A stretch of 64,000 nt of DNA, taken from Planctomycetota bacterium. Its GTDB lineage: Bacteria > Planctomycetota > B15-G4 > SIAN01. The DNA is taken from NCBI GenBank assembly GCA_028289345.1, contig JANQQL010000042.1:1-64000 (forward strand). The letters are read 5' to 3'. The position numbers and the translations under genes were made by a program. Each line of letters begins with the position of its first letter. Position 1 is the first letter of the stretch. Below the pieces are notes generated by a model that had not been told where the DNA came from, made no database searches, and worked only from the letters and a program-made list of their open reading frames with translations. Shown here piece after piece: positions 9,222 through 18,688 of the stretch.

Positions 9222-10121
9222 ATGACTCGCACGGCCCGCACCCGTTCTCGGCTCCCCGTCCGCCTGCGCCCAGTTGGTTTGGCCGCATCGACGTTTGCCT
9301 GGCTTTCGACGTCGGCCCTGCCGTGCACGTTCTTCATGTGCGAGAAGAACGGCGTGGTCCTTGCCGGGAACAACGAGGACTGGCAGGACCCAAACACCAA
9401 GATGTGGTTCATCCCCGCGGAAGGGGGGAGCTACGGAAGGGTCTACTTCGGCTTCGGCAATGGGTTTCCCCAGGGCGGGATGAATGATCAAGGGTTGTTC
9501 TTCGATGGTGCGGCGACTCCCAACCAGGAAGTCGTCGGGCGCCCCCAAGAGAAGCAATTCTCCGGTAACATCGTCGAGCACATCATGGAAACCTGCGCCA
9601 CCGTGGAAGAGGTGATCACCGTTTTCGAATCCTACGACGTCCCGCAGTTCTTCTCGAGAGCTCAGCTGCAGTTTGCCGACGCTCTCGGCGACTCAATGAT
9701 CATCGAAGGCCGCACGATTCATCGCAAGGAGCCTGCGGGCCCGGACGGAAGTCACCAAATCACCACCAATTTCTATCAGTCGAAGGTCAACCTCGCTGTC
9801 CCCCCGTGCGATCGATATCGAATGGCACGCACCATGCTCTCGAAGGAAGAGCCCTCGGTGGACCTGGTCCGACGAGTTCTGAAGGCCACCCACCAAGAGG
9901 GCGAGTTTTCGACGGTCTACTCCAATGTCTATGACTTGACCAACGCGACGATCTATTTGTACCACTTCCACGATTTCGAGAATGCTGTCGTGATCCACCT
10001 GGATGACGAACTGGCGAAGGGGCGTCATGAGGTGGAGCTCGAGGCGCTGTTTCCTGAGAAGTTCGCGTTCAAGGCGTTCCGTCATCATTACGAGCAGCGT
10101 CAGCAGGAATCTGCCAACTAG
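9222..10121 (+). CDS. Ntn-type linear amide C-N hydrolase (choloylglycine hydrolase/acyltransferase-like)
   Basis: Predicted protein of 299 residues. After a signal-like N-terminus (GLAASTFAWLSTSALP) the sequence continues CTFFMCEKNGVVLAGNNEDW. In N-terminal nucleophile hydrolases of the penicillin V acylase/bile salt hydrolase group the catalytic Cys becomes residue 1 after processing, and Cys35 here fits: signal removal would expose it directly. The downstream Asn-Asn-Glu-Asp-Trp matches the conserved N-x-D segment, and GMNDQGLFFDG is the usual G-x-N-x-x-G-L element. Likely substrates are linear amides or N-acyl amino acids in the periplasm; the exact substrate cannot be read. It stands alone between a divergent gene and a 560 bp gap. 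An SD-like GGAGA lies ~10 bases upstream of the ATG. Confidence 0.85.
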   Translation: MTRTARTRSRLPVRLRPVGLAASTFAWLSTSALPCTFFMCEKNGVVLAGNNEDWQDPNTKMWFIPAEGGSYGRVYFGFGNGFPQGGMNDQGLFFDGAATPNQEVVGRPQEKQFSGNIVEHIMETCATVEEVITVFESYDVPQFFSRAQLQFADALGDSMIIEGRTIHRKEPAGPDGSHQITTNFYQSKVNLAVPPCDRYRMARTMLSKEEPSVDLVRRVLKATHQEGEFSTVYSNVYDLTNATIYLYHFHDFENAVVIHLDDELAKGRHEVELEALFPEKFAFKAFRHHYEQRQQESAN

Positions 10122-10683
10122 TTCGGCCTCGGAGGTTCGGTGACTTGTGGGATCGTGGGATCGGCGGAAGGTCAGCTTTCCCATAGATCTTTGGAAGACT
10201 GCCGAGGCTCTCGACCAAGCCAGATCGCTGGATCGGAAGGCGTTTGTCTGAGCGATCCGATGAGAACCCCTCCTTGGATGCGAGACTGGATCTGTGCTAC
10301 CGGTGGCTGGCAAGGACGAACTCCCGGCCACCGAGCGTCGCCCCGGCAAGAATCCGCCGGACCCTCAACTCCCGCGCCTGGAACGGGTGGATGGAGCGAC
10401 TGCCGACGAACCGTCCCCGCAGCGATCCATCGCGGGAGGCGATCCGTCTTTGACTTTTCGCGGAAGAACCTCGACCCTTGTCGACGGCAAGGTCGAGGTC
10501 GAGACGGTGCGTCCCATCGAGGAGGGGGTTCGGCCTTCGCTCCTGATTCGGACGTTCGTGAAACCGTACCTCGAGAAGTCGCGAAACCTTGTCAGAGTAC
10601 TCGAGGGAAGGTCGGATCGCCGATCCGATCATCGCCGTTTCCTCTCGTTCATGTTTTTCAGAAACTCGACAAAGGACCTTCCG
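10122..10683. other. Intergenic region of 562 bp with an ambiguous coding-like stretch
   Basis: No gene is confidently supported. The plus frame from GTG 10294 stays open into the next gene and has fairly high third-position G+C (VDGKVEVETVRPIEEGVRP and similar), which is coding-like. It has no SD, signal or recognisable domain, and it would bury the signal peptide of the next protein. A remnant of an older gene or a long leader are both possible. Confidence 0.4.
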
Positions 10684-11931
10684 ATGCACCAGCATCCCTC
10701 TCGTGTTGCTCTCCTCCTGTCGGCGATGATGACGCTGGGTTGGAGCGATAGCACCCCATCACAGAATGCCGGAGCTTCGAAGGGCTCGGCCTCGGAGTGG
10801 ACCCAATGGCGAGGACCGGATCGGACCGGGGTCTCACTGGAGAATCGTTGGTCGAGCGAAGGCAAGCCGGAATCTCTCTGGAACCGTGACGTCGGGCTTG
10901 GGTACTCCGCAGTTGCCGTGCGTGATGGAAAGCTCCTGACCCGCGGTTATCAGAGCGACTCGGAGCAAGATGTCACCTGGTGCCTGGATGCGGAGACCGG
11001 CGAAACTCTCTGGGAACACCGATCCCCGGCGCGGCTGTGGGACAACATGCATACTGGCGGAACCCTGACCACCCCTGTCATCGAGGGAAACGTGGTGTAC
11101 GTCCTGAGTCGTCTGGGGCCAATGACGACCCTTGAACTCGACACCGGCAAGGTGCTGTGGACGCGGAATCTCAAAGAGGACTTCGGCGCCGAGCTCGGGC
11201 CGTTTGGCTACTGCGCGTCTCCGGTGGTCATTGAAGATCGAGTGATCTTGAACGTGGGCAAGACCATTGCTCTCGGCAAGGCAACGGGAGAGACCCTCTG
11301 GGAAACCGAAGACTATGGCGTTTCCTACTCCACGCCGACCCCATTCGAATGGGAGGGCGAAGACTGTCTCGCGGTGTTCAACGGGGCCGGTTTGGTGGTG
11401 ATGGGACTCGAGGACGGCTTGCCGATTGCGGAGCACTCCTGGACCTCGGGGTACAACGTGAATGCGGCCAGTCCAATCGTCGTGGACGACCAAGTGTTCA
11501 TCTCGACCGGATACAACGAAATCGGCTGTGTCATGTTGCGACTCGGCGAGGAGCTGGAAGTGGTGTGGGAGAACAAAGAGATGAACAGCAAGATGAATGG
11601 CTGCGTGCTCTTTGAAGACCACCTCTTCGGATTCGACAAGTCGATTCTCAAGTGCCTTGATCTGGAAGGCAATGAGATGTGGAGAGAGCGTGGGCTCGGC
11701 ATGGGGACCGTGGTGGTGGCCGGCGACCGCCTCCTTGTTCTGAGTGAAACGGGCGAACTGGTCATCGCGGAGGCGAGTTCCGAGGCTTTCGAGCCGAAGT
11801 CTCGAGCGCAGGTACTCGCGGGCGATGGCAAATGCTGGACGACGCCGGTGTTGGTTGGGGGCGTCATCTATTGCCGGGACTCCCAAGGAGATTTGGTGGC
11901 AAGGGATCATCGAACCGCGGAAGTGCCCTGA
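10684..11931 (+). CDS. Secreted PQQ-like beta-propeller protein
   Basis: Predicted protein of 415 residues. The start at ATG 10684 is chosen because AAAGGA at 10671-10676 is well spaced and the N-terminus (MHQHPSRVALLLSAMMTLGW) looks like a signal peptide. The mature part opens with WTQWRGPDRTGVS, the typical start of planctomycete outer-membrane PQQ-repeat proteins, and then repeats blade motifs such as WCLDAETGETLWEH, LELDTGKVLWTRNL and LGKATGETLWETEDYG (PQQ_2 repeats). Such proteins are usually periplasmic scaffolds or putative quinoprotein-like proteins without proven cofactor. No dehydrogenase-specific disulfide or calcium site is evident, so an enzymatic role is not claimed. It is convergent with the next gene. 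Confidence 0.9.
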   Translation: MHQHPSRVALLLSAMMTLGWSDSTPSQNAGASKGSASEWTQWRGPDRTGVSLENRWSSEGKPESLWNRDVGLGYSAVAVRDGKLLTRGYQSDSEQDVTWCLDAETGETLWEHRSPARLWDNMHTGGTLTTPVIEGNVVYVLSRLGPMTTLELDTGKVLWTRNLKEDFGAELGPFGYCASPVVIEDRVILNVGKTIALGKATGETLWETEDYGVSYSTPTPFEWEGEDCLAVFNGAGLVVMGLEDGLPIAEHSWTSGYNVNAASPIVVDDQVFISTGYNEIGCVMLRLGEELEVVWENKEMNSKMNGCVLFEDHLFGFDKSILKCLDLEGNEMWRERGLGMGTVVVAGDRLLVLSETGELVIAEASSEAFEPKSRAQVLAGDGKCWTTPVLVGGVIYCRDSQGDLVARDHRTAEVP

Positions 11932-11990
11932 AGTCTCGAGCACCGAACTTGCCCGAGTCTCGACGCGAGCCGCCAACCAGGAGCCGGAGG

Positions 11991-12028
11991 GGATTCCTTA
12001 CCGAGCTCCTACCGGAGGTGGGGAATCC
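11991..12028. terminator. Possible bidirectional hairpin between convergent genes
   Basis: GGATTCC (11991-11997) pairs with GGAATCC (12022-12028), with inner pairs ACC/GGT and CTCC/GGAG around loop TACC. It lies 60 bp after the propeller stop codon and overlaps the last bases of the gene on the opposite strand. There is no T tract, so the call is tentative. Confidence 0.35.
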
Positions 12029-14273
12029 GATGATGTTGCTCCTCAGCAACCGTGAATTGGTGGTGTGTCGCGGCTTCTCCCACTGGCGAAAGGCTGACGT
12101 CCATCGCACTGGTTGATTGGGTCGACGGGAGAGGAATACGCGATGGCTGATATCCCGCGGCGTGAACTCTCAGCTCGAAGTCGATGAGAGCAACTCCCTC
12201 GAAAACGAAGTGCCCACTCCGATTGGTCGATGTCCGGTGTCGAAGAACGGCGCCCGGTCCGCTTCGGTGGGACTTGGGAACCAGCTCCACGGAAGCCGAG
12301 GACAAAGGGTTGACTTGCGGATCACTGACTCTTCCCGAGACAACGCGCGTCTCGAAGGCGAGCCTGAGTGACGTGTCGTTTTCGACAACTTCCAAAGGCG
12401 TTCCTGGAATGGCTCCTTCCGGAGCGAGGAGTGTGACCTGATAGAGGCCGGGTTGCAGATCCGCGATTTGGAAGAGACCGCGTTCACCGACAGATGTTGA
12501 GGCGGTGGGGAGGCTCTTCGAGGAGCCGGGCTCCGCTCCCTCGAACAACACGTGACCGCGAGAAGGGGGGACGCCGTTCACAGTGACCATCCCATGACGA
12601 ATGGGACTCGGCGTGGGAATGGTGAGGAGCACGGGCGCGGATACTCCGGCTCCCACTTCCAAGTCTCGCGAAACCTTGTGCCCTACGGCGATGGAGAAGG
12701 AACCGGGAACCAGGTTCTCGAAAGAGAACCTGCCGAACTCATCGGAGACGGTTTCTCGGCATTCCCCCCATGAGTCGCAACAGCGAACGACCTCCCCGCG
12801 GGACGCCTCCCTCCGTTCGTTGACCACTTGTCCCTGAAGAGTGCTCCCAGGATTCAGAGCGACCTCGCGGAGTTTTCCCTGAGGCAGTGGGAGATCACGA
12901 AGAACCACCGGGGCCCATCCGTCGGCGAAGATGCGCACCTGGACGCGAGCGGGAAGTCCACGGAACTCGACGATCCCTTCCGGGGAAGTGAACGCATGGT
13001 TGATCTCGGTGCTGGGTGGGAGGAGGGTCGTGGGATTGGCGTCTCGAATCGTGACAAGGGCTCCTCCGAAAGGCGAGCCGTCGCCATCGACGACCCGGAG
13101 GTCAAGCAGGTTCCCCCGGTTCATGGAGAATCGCACTTCCCCAGAATCGGCCGAGAACTCCCCGGCCCGCCAGGAAACTTGTTGCGGCAAGAAGCCCGTC
13201 GCTTGTCCTTCAAGAATCCAGCTCTCGGAGCCAGCGTCCACCGGCAATCGAAGCTGAGTGATGCCGCGAGCACTGTCCTCCGGTTCGATGGTCTTTCTCA
13301 GGCGATAGCGTGGGTGTTGAGCGGAACCGCCGGATCGCTCCCACACGCGGATGGCACATAGCGGGATGGAGGCTCCGGAATTCGAGTCAAACGCAGAAAC
13401 CCGAACGGTTTCCTCGGCCGAGATTGCGACTGGAGATTCCGTTCCTGGGAGGGACGGAACCATGACGAATGCGATGGACTCGAGTCGATCCGTGGAGACG
13501 TCCACCAGGTGTTCTTGGGAAGAGCCTCGGGGGATGTGAGCAGTCATTCGGTAGCGCCCGGGGGGGAACAGAAGAGGACCGGCGCTGGCGCTCATGGTTC
13601 CGCGATCGAAAGGCGGATCCTCAGAGATCCACTGGATCGAGAACTCGGCGACCGGGTCTCCGGAAAACGAGCGGGCTTGCACTTCGATCAAGCCGCCGAG
13701 TCGAAGGGCAATGGGATCGATCCGAGCCGTGACTCCCGTGCGGGTCATCAGATTGCGCCTTTGCCCAAGCAGATTCCCTGAAACGGCTCGCACGCGCAGA
13801 TCCAAGCTCGCCGGCACAGACGTGAACTCGTAGCGACCTTCGGCATCCGTGGTGGTGCTCATCAACATGGTGCTCGGCGCGATGGCGTCCGATCCGGGCA
13901 CCGGGTCACGAGACAGCTCGACCAGGGCTTGCGCCGCGGGGAGTCCATCCGGAGAGAAGACGCGGCCCCGAAGTCCGGTCGAAGTCGTGGCAAGGGAGGG
14001 GGCGTCACGATCGACGAGGGGTGGCGAGGAGGCGGCTCGAACGGCCTTGGTCGTCTTGGAAACAGGAGCCCATGACGCGGCAAGTCGTCGTTCACTGAGG
14101 GAAGTTTTGGAAGCCTGCTCGACAGAGCTCTTCGCGGGGACCGGCTCATGAAGCACTCGGTCATTCCAGGATCGGTGGGGGGGCTCGGTCGTCAAGAATC
14201 TCACCGCTCCTGTGATGAAGAGCGAACCGGTCGCAAGAGCGAAGAGGAACTTCCCGCGGGAACGGGTTCTCAT
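12009..14273 (-). CDS. Membrane-anchored carboxypeptidase-regulatory-like repeat protein
   Basis: Predicted protein of 754 residues. The start at 14273 follows an AAGGAGA SD sequence; the longer open frame to 14411 lacks one and crosses a terminator hairpin. The N-terminus (RGKFLFALATGSLFITGAVRF) is a signal anchor. At least four CarboxypepD_reg-like beta-sandwich units follow: LRGRVFSPDGLPAAQALVEL with DAEGRYEFTSVPA, LQGQVVNERREASRGEVVR with DEFGRFSFENLVPG, GLFQIADLQPGLYQV, and VSGRVSDPQVNPLSSASVEL with NRSGHFVFEGVAL. These units fold as transthyretin-like domains and generally mediate adhesion or act as spacers. It resembles large planctomycete surface proteins. It is the second gene of a minus-strand run, separated from its neighbour by a strong terminator. 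Confidence 0.85.
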   Translation of the reverse strand: MRTRSRGKFLFALATGSLFITGAVRFLTTEPPHRSWNDRVLHEPVPAKSSVEQASKTSLSERRLAASWAPVSKTTKAVRAASSPPLVDRDAPSLATTSTGLRGRVFSPDGLPAAQALVELSRDPVPGSDAIAPSTMLMSTTTDAEGRYEFTSVPASLDLRVRAVSGNLLGQRRNLMTRTGVTARIDPIALRLGGLIEVQARSFSGDPVAEFSIQWISEDPPFDRGTMSASAGPLLFPPGRYRMTAHIPRGSSQEHLVDVSTDRLESIAFVMVPSLPGTESPVAISAEETVRVSAFDSNSGASIPLCAIRVWERSGGSAQHPRYRLRKTIEPEDSARGITQLRLPVDAGSESWILEGQATGFLPQQVSWRAGEFSADSGEVRFSMNRGNLLDLRVVDGDGSPFGGALVTIRDANPTTLLPPSTEINHAFTSPEGIVEFRGLPARVQVRIFADGWAPVVLRDLPLPQGKLREVALNPGSTLQGQVVNERREASRGEVVRCCDSWGECRETVSDEFGRFSFENLVPGSFSIAVGHKVSRDLEVGAGVSAPVLLTIPTPSPIRHGMVTVNGVPPSRGHVLFEGAEPGSSKSLPTASTSVGERGLFQIADLQPGLYQVTLLAPEGAIPGTPLEVVENDTSLRLAFETRVVSGRVSDPQVNPLSSASVELVPKSHRSGPGAVLRHRTSTNRSGHFVFEGVALIDFELRVHAAGYQPSRIPLPSTQSTSAMDVSLSPVGEAATHHQFTVAEEQHHRIPHLR

Positions 14274-14346
14274 CTCGAAGGTCTCCTTTCGTTCGCGAGC
14301 CCCTTGTGGCGAGCTTCCCTGTCGGCGGATTCGCTCCGCAGCACAG

Positions 14347-14381
14347 AACCCGCCGGAGGGCGGACGATCCTCCGGCGGGTT
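14347..14381 (-). terminator. Strong hairpin terminator between two minus-strand genes
   Basis: AACCCGCCGGAGG (14347-14359) and CCTCCGGCGGGTT (14369-14381) form a perfect 13-pair stem with a nine-base loop. It lies 20 bases beyond the stop codon of the lactonase-fold gene on its transcribed strand and ~75 bases before the start of the next gene, so it should insulate the two. Only two T follow the stem. Confidence 0.7.
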
Positions 14382-14400
14382 GGTGTCCAGCAGCCGGCCG

Positions 14401-15717
14401 CTAGATGGCAACGATGCCCTGGGTGTTGACCATGGGCAGGTCCCCTTCGACCAGCTGGATCAAGGTCAGATCCGGTCCGTCGACTTGGAAGACGCCAATC
14501 GCGCCGGTCAGACCGAAGAGCTGGTAGATGGTGTTGCCGTCATCACTGATCCACAGGTCGACCCAGCCGTCGGTGGTTTCGAAGGGGTTGTCGTCGGAGG
14601 GGGGATTGCCCGCCGCCGCAACTCGGTCAAGGAGCTGAATCGTGCCGTTCTCCAAGGAGTAAGACGACAGCGTCGATTCGAGAGCGTTCGAAACCCAGAA
14701 GTAGCTTTGGTCCGCGGACATCTCGATCCAGCAAGCCGTTCGCTCGCCATCGAACATGTCGTTGCCGGTGAGCACGTCGAGCTGGCGCGGAAGAAGTCGA
14801 CCGCGCGGTCCGATGGCCCAAGTCGACACCGAGCCGGTCTGAAGGTTCGGTAGCGTCGGCGGGGTGCCATCTGCTTGAAACTCTCGCGCTTCGGTGACGA
14901 TCACGAGCTGCTCTCCGCCGCTTTCGACGACTTCGAAACCGATGGCGCTGGGCAGGTTTCGGTTCTCGGCGTTTCCAGGCAAAGTCGAGGTCGCGGCGCC
15001 GACCGGACGGCGGCTGACCCGGCCGCTCGGGAACACGCGATAGGCGGCGATCGCGTTCGTATTCCCACTGGCCAGGGCGGCCGACCCGGCGTTGATCGAA
15101 CTCGCGAGAAGGAAACGACCGTCGGGAGAGAACTGAATCGCGGCGGGACGGTTGCCGAGCAGGCGGCGCGACTGGGGAATGCGCGTCAGCTGTCCGTTGT
15201 CATCCAGGCGGTAGCCCAGAAGGCTCCCTTCTTGATCGGGCTCCCCATTGAACACTCCATCGAAGTCGATGTTCGACACGTACACCAGGCCGTCGCGACA
15301 AGCGATGCTGTTGGGGCCCGTGCCGTTGGTTCGAACACGATCCGTGCGGGTGAGGCTGAAGTCGTCGTTGATGCGGAATGCGGTCAGGGAACTGCTCCCC
15401 GCGTTCACGGCGAGCAAGAACTGACGATCGTCGGTGACCAGCAAGGAGTAGGCGGAAATCAGTGGGTCCAGGCCTTCGCCTCCATCGAATGCAGCGCCGA
15501 GCCCACCCGTGGCAAAAGACCCGATCTGCGACAACGTTCCGTCCGCGGCACGAGCGTACGCCACGATACGGTTGCCAGTGACCTCGTTGGTCATGGCGTA
15601 GACCGCACCTTCGGGGCTGCCATCCCCTTGTTGAGCCCACACGCGATCCGGCATCGCGAGCAGGCTGGTTACGATCAACGCAGAGCTCAGAGACACGGAT
15701 CGGAATGACATGTTCAT
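14401..15717 (-). CDS. Secreted lactonase-family seven-bladed beta-propeller protein
   Basis: Predicted protein of 438 residues. The ATG at 15717 has AAGGAG seven bases upstream and begins a clear signal peptide (SFRSVSLSSALIVTSLLAMP, cleavage near VWAQ). The mature sequence matches the Pgl/YVTN-like lactonase propeller: AVYAMTNEVTGNRIVAYARA, LLVTDDRQFLLAVNAGSSSL, IACRDGLVYVSNIDFDG, AIQFSPDGRFLLASSINAG and YFWVSNALESTLSSYSLENG. Cytoplasmic members are 6-phosphogluconolactonases; exported planctomycete members have no demonstrated substrate, so I do not assign one. The gene ends at the perfect hairpin at 14347-14381, and 456 bp of non-coding sequence lies upstream. Confidence 0.85.
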   Translation of the reverse strand: MNMSFRSVSLSSALIVTSLLAMPDRVWAQQGDGSPEGAVYAMTNEVTGNRIVAYARAADGTLSQIGSFATGGLGAAFDGGEGLDPLISAYSLLVTDDRQFLLAVNAGSSSLTAFRINDDFSLTRTDRVRTNGTGPNSIACRDGLVYVSNIDFDGVFNGEPDQEGSLLGYRLDDNGQLTRIPQSRRLLGNRPAAIQFSPDGRFLLASSINAGSAALASGNTNAIAAYRVFPSGRVSRRPVGAATSTLPGNAENRNLPSAIGFEVVESGGEQLVIVTEAREFQADGTPPTLPNLQTGSVSTWAIGPRGRLLPRQLDVLTGNDMFDGERTACWIEMSADQSYFWVSNALESTLSSYSLENGTIQLLDRVAAAGNPPSDDNPFETTDGWVDLWISDDGNTIYQLFGLTGAIGVFQVDGPDLTLIQLVEGDLPMVNTQGIVAI

Positions 15718-16173
15718 GGTGCTGCTCCTTCCTTCTTGGTTCCGTCCGCAGCGGGTGAGACCCGAATGCGGAAGCAAGCGAGCGAGGCGACTCGTGAGCT
15801 GACAACTACGGCAGGAAGAGAGCGCTGTGACGAGATTGGCGGAGAATTCACGAACTGAGAGGCTCTGGGGGCCGATTGCACCTTTTTGGGAACAGGCCCC
15901 ATCTCCAACTCGTAAGCAGCGGGATCGTTCGAAAGAAGTTTCAACGTCACGGCCAACCTCTTTGAATGTCGCCAACAAGAGGGCGCTCAACGCGAACTTT
16001 CTTGGCGGCTGCGCGGTTCTCAGCTTCGCGTGGCGGTGCCGACCAGAGACGTCCTCCGTGCAGCGCTTGACTTGGACCCATGAAGAGACCTCCCCCGGCG
16101 AGCCGAGGGAGGTCAAGAAGCAAGACCCTCGTGGAGAGCACGCAAGTACGGACAGCGCGCGTCAACGGGTTTG
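15718..16173. other. Intergenic region of 456 bp
   Basis: It holds the SD sequence of the lactonase-fold gene (minus strand, just right of 15717) and, at 16087-16114, the terminator of the gene to the right. Open frames on both strands lack signal peptides, domains or SD sequences. I see no RNA gene. Confidence 0.5.
16087..16114 (-). terminator. Intrinsic terminator of the first triple-domain paralogue
   Basis: On the minus strand GACCTCCCTCGG, loop CTCG, CCGGGGGAGGTC makes a 12-pair stem with one T-G wobble, followed by TCTCTTC. It lies ~60 bases past the stop codon at 16174 and resembles the terminator at 19059-19085 behind the sister gene. Confidence 0.75.
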
Positions 16174-18666
16174 TCACTCGCCGATGACGAACTCCAGAGC
16201 TTCGGTCGTGGAAACCGACCGTGATGCTCCAGGGTCCACGAAGAGCCCTTGAATGTTGAATGGGATGCCGGCAAGGCCGAGGCCAACCGGAAGGCTGCCG
16301 GCGAAGGAGTCACTGCCGGCGCCCGCCGCTCCGAAGGGGCCGTCGAGGGAGGTCGGCAGCAGGATCCAGGGAGTTTGCACAAGGATTTCGCAATCCTTGT
16401 GGAAGGCACTCATGCGACCGCTGTAGCCGAGCAAGTAGAAGCCCAGGGCACCACCGAGACCGTGGGCAACGTCGATCGAGAACGGATTGCCGCGGGACGA
16501 ACAACCTTTGAAGCGAATGGTCGGAGTCAGGCCCTCGGTACCGGGGCAACCCATGCCGTAGTACTCGACCGAGCCGTTGCATTCGAGATCGGCCATGGCG
16601 CTCACCAGGTTCAAGGTGAACACTGCGTTGTCATCCATCGTGAGGAAGTCGGCGGAAGTCGTGATGGCGTTGAGATCGGTGACGATGAGCATGGTTCCGG
16701 CGTTCGGAGCGTACTGACCGTCTCGCCAGTAGGCGGCGATGACTTCTCCGGTGGCGCTCAGGCCGGCGATGGTGCCGTTGTGATCCGTCACGTCGGTCGC
16801 GGAAAGCTGGCCCGTCGCACCGGCCTGCAGGACGTCCGTGGCGGTGCCAAAGGGGCCGTCGAACAGGGGAGCGGCGCCGTTGAACGGGGTGCCGTCGCTG
16901 TCGCCGATGGTGGGAATGCCAAGCGCGGCTCCGATCTCGTCATGAATGCTGGAGTCCTGCAACAACAGGAGATCCCCGCCGTTCAAGAAAAACTGGACCA
17001 CGGCCTCGACCTGTTCCGCGGTGCTGTCGACGCCGGCCCAGTAAGGAGAGACGAAGGCGTTGTAGCTGGAGAGGTAGAGGCGATTGACCTCGGTGACCTT
17101 GCGAGTCGTGATTCGCTGACGCACCGTTCCCGCCGGACCGAAGAAATCCTGGTTTTCCATGGCTCCGCGGAGTTCGGCGAGAGTCCCCGCCTCCCAATTC
17201 CAGAGTCCACTTCCTGGGGCGAGATCTGCGTCTGGTCCGGCAACTCGGTACGGTCGATCCTGCATGAGGAAAGCCATGGCGTTCAGGGCGAAGACCCCGT
17301 TGTCGTTGGCGAAATCGAAGGTTGTTTGTGGACCGGCGATCATGTTCACGTCGGCGGTGATGATCATGCTGCCGGAGAAGCCGCCGTGCTCGTGGCGACC
17401 CCAATAGGCAGCGGTGACTTCCCCCGAGGCGTTCATTGCCGCGGGGTGTCCGCCGACGGCTTGAATGGAGCCGGCGTCGAGGCGACCCTTGGTGCCTGAC
17501 TGCTCCACATTGATGGCGCTCCCGAACGGGCCCTCGAAGAGAGGCGCGGTGCCGTTGGAAGGTGACCCGTCGCTGTTTGCGATCGTGGAAACTCCCAGCA
17601 TGTCCCCCAGCTTGTCGTACGACGGGCTGTCGTTGGCCAAGAGCAGGTTGCCGCCGTAGGCGAGGTAGGCGGCCAGTTGACCGCCCATCCAGTCGGACAT
17701 CTCCGAGTCCGCCCAGTAGGGAACCACGAAGGTGTCCAGCTGGCACAGCCAAGTGAACTCCAGGTCGTCGACTTCTTCGATCACCACGCGCTGAGGAACC
17801 ACCCCGTCCTTGCCGAAGTTCTCGGGGTTCAGGAGGGCTTGGCGGAATGGCTGAAGCTGGCTTCCAACCCACGACCAGGATCCATCGACAATGGAGTCAC
17901 TGGCGCCACCGATCACATGAATGCGCTCGCGTGCGGCGAGCAACCCGAACCCGTTGAGAGCAAAGCGGGCGTTGTCATTCATCGTGTGGTAGTCAGCGAG
18001 CGTCGAAACCATATCGACGTCGTTGATGATGAGCAGGCTGCCGGCGCTGGGGCTGTACTCGCCACGCTGCCAGTAGGCGGCGGTGACTTGACCGGACTCG
18101 TTGATGGCGGCGACCTGGCCGAACAGAAGGAGCATGTTCTCCAGTCCCAAGCAGCCGGTGGCGCCGGCTTGTTGCACGTCGGATGCGGTGCCGAAGGGAC
18201 CATGGAAGAGGGGGGCGATTCCGTGGGAGGGGCTGCCGTCGCTCTCGACCACCCCGAGACCGAGCAGTGAGCCGATCCGGTCGTGATGGGGACCGTCTTG
18301 GAGCAAAATCAGATCGCCGCCGCTCAGGAAGAAGTTGAGGATCGCCTCTTCGTTCTGCACTTGGAAGTCGCTCCAGTAGCTGGACACGAAGGCGTCGAGT
18401 TCGGAGAGGTTCTTCGGAGTGATTTCGCTGAGTGAGGTGGCCTGGATCTTGGTCTTGACGGCGCCGTCGGGCCCGAAGTTGTCGGGATCGGCGAGGGCCT
18501 CGCGAAGCCCAGCGAGGAGGCCGCCATCCCAGCCCCAGCTCGCATTGGAGATGCTGTTGTCGGGACCTCCGATGACGTAGGAAGACTGCCCCTCGGCCAC
18601 CGAGCCGAAGGCGAAACTGAAGGCGGCGGTGACCACCGCGGCAAGGGGGGACTTGGAGAGCTTCAT
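16174..18666 (-). CDS. Secreted protein with three ThuA/GATase-like domains and C-terminal module (paralogue A)
   Basis: Predicted protein of 830 residues starting at ATG 18666, with GAGG upstream and a signal peptide (LAAVVTAAFSFAFGSVAEG). Three homologous units of ~220 residues follow, at about 30-245, 249-468 and 470-690. Each has a start (YVIGGP / IHVIGGA / YRVAGP), a LDAFVSSYW-type strand, FFLSGGDLILLQD, a DGSP...APLFHGPFG segment, VTAAYWQRG and a DNARFALNGF end. The pattern (SYW at a strand end, GGDLLLLQD, NDN..F.LN) resembles GATase1/ThuA-like folds, but no catalytic Cys-His pair is conserved, so a non-enzymatic binding role is inferred. Residues ~700-830 form a beta-rich C-terminal module shared with other secreted proteins in the window. 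The sister gene upstream is its tandem duplicate. Confidence 0.85.
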   Translation of the reverse strand: MKLSKSPLAAVVTAAFSFAFGSVAEGQSSYVIGGPDNSISNASWGWDGGLLAGLREALADPDNFGPDGAVKTKIQATSLSEITPKNLSELDAFVSSYWSDFQVQNEEAILNFFLSGGDLILLQDGPHHDRIGSLLGLGVVESDGSPSHGIAPLFHGPFGTASDVQQAGATGCLGLENMLLLFGQVAAINESGQVTAAYWQRGEYSPSAGSLLIINDVDMVSTLADYHTMNDNARFALNGFGLLAARERIHVIGGASDSIVDGSWSWVGSQLQPFRQALLNPENFGKDGVVPQRVVIEEVDDLEFTWLCQLDTFVVPYWADSEMSDWMGGQLAAYLAYGGNLLLANDSPSYDKLGDMLGVSTIANSDGSPSNGTAPLFEGPFGSAINVEQSGTKGRLDAGSIQAVGGHPAAMNASGEVTAAYWGRHEHGGFSGSMIITADVNMIAGPQTTFDFANDNGVFALNAMAFLMQDRPYRVAGPDADLAPGSGLWNWEAGTLAELRGAMENQDFFGPAGTVRQRITTRKVTEVNRLYLSSYNAFVSPYWAGVDSTAEQVEAVVQFFLNGGDLLLLQDSSIHDEIGAALGIPTIGDSDGTPFNGAAPLFDGPFGTATDVLQAGATGQLSATDVTDHNGTIAGLSATGEVIAAYWRDGQYAPNAGTMLIVTDLNAITTSADFLTMDDNAVFTLNLVSAMADLECNGSVEYYGMGCPGTEGLTPTIRFKGCSSRGNPFSIDVAHGLGGALGFYLLGYSGRMSAFHKDCEILVQTPWILLPTSLDGPFGAAGAGSDSFAGSLPVGLGLAGIPFNIQGLFVDPGASRSVSTTEALEFVIGE

Positions 18667-18688
18667 GGCAGGAACCTCGTGGATGCAG

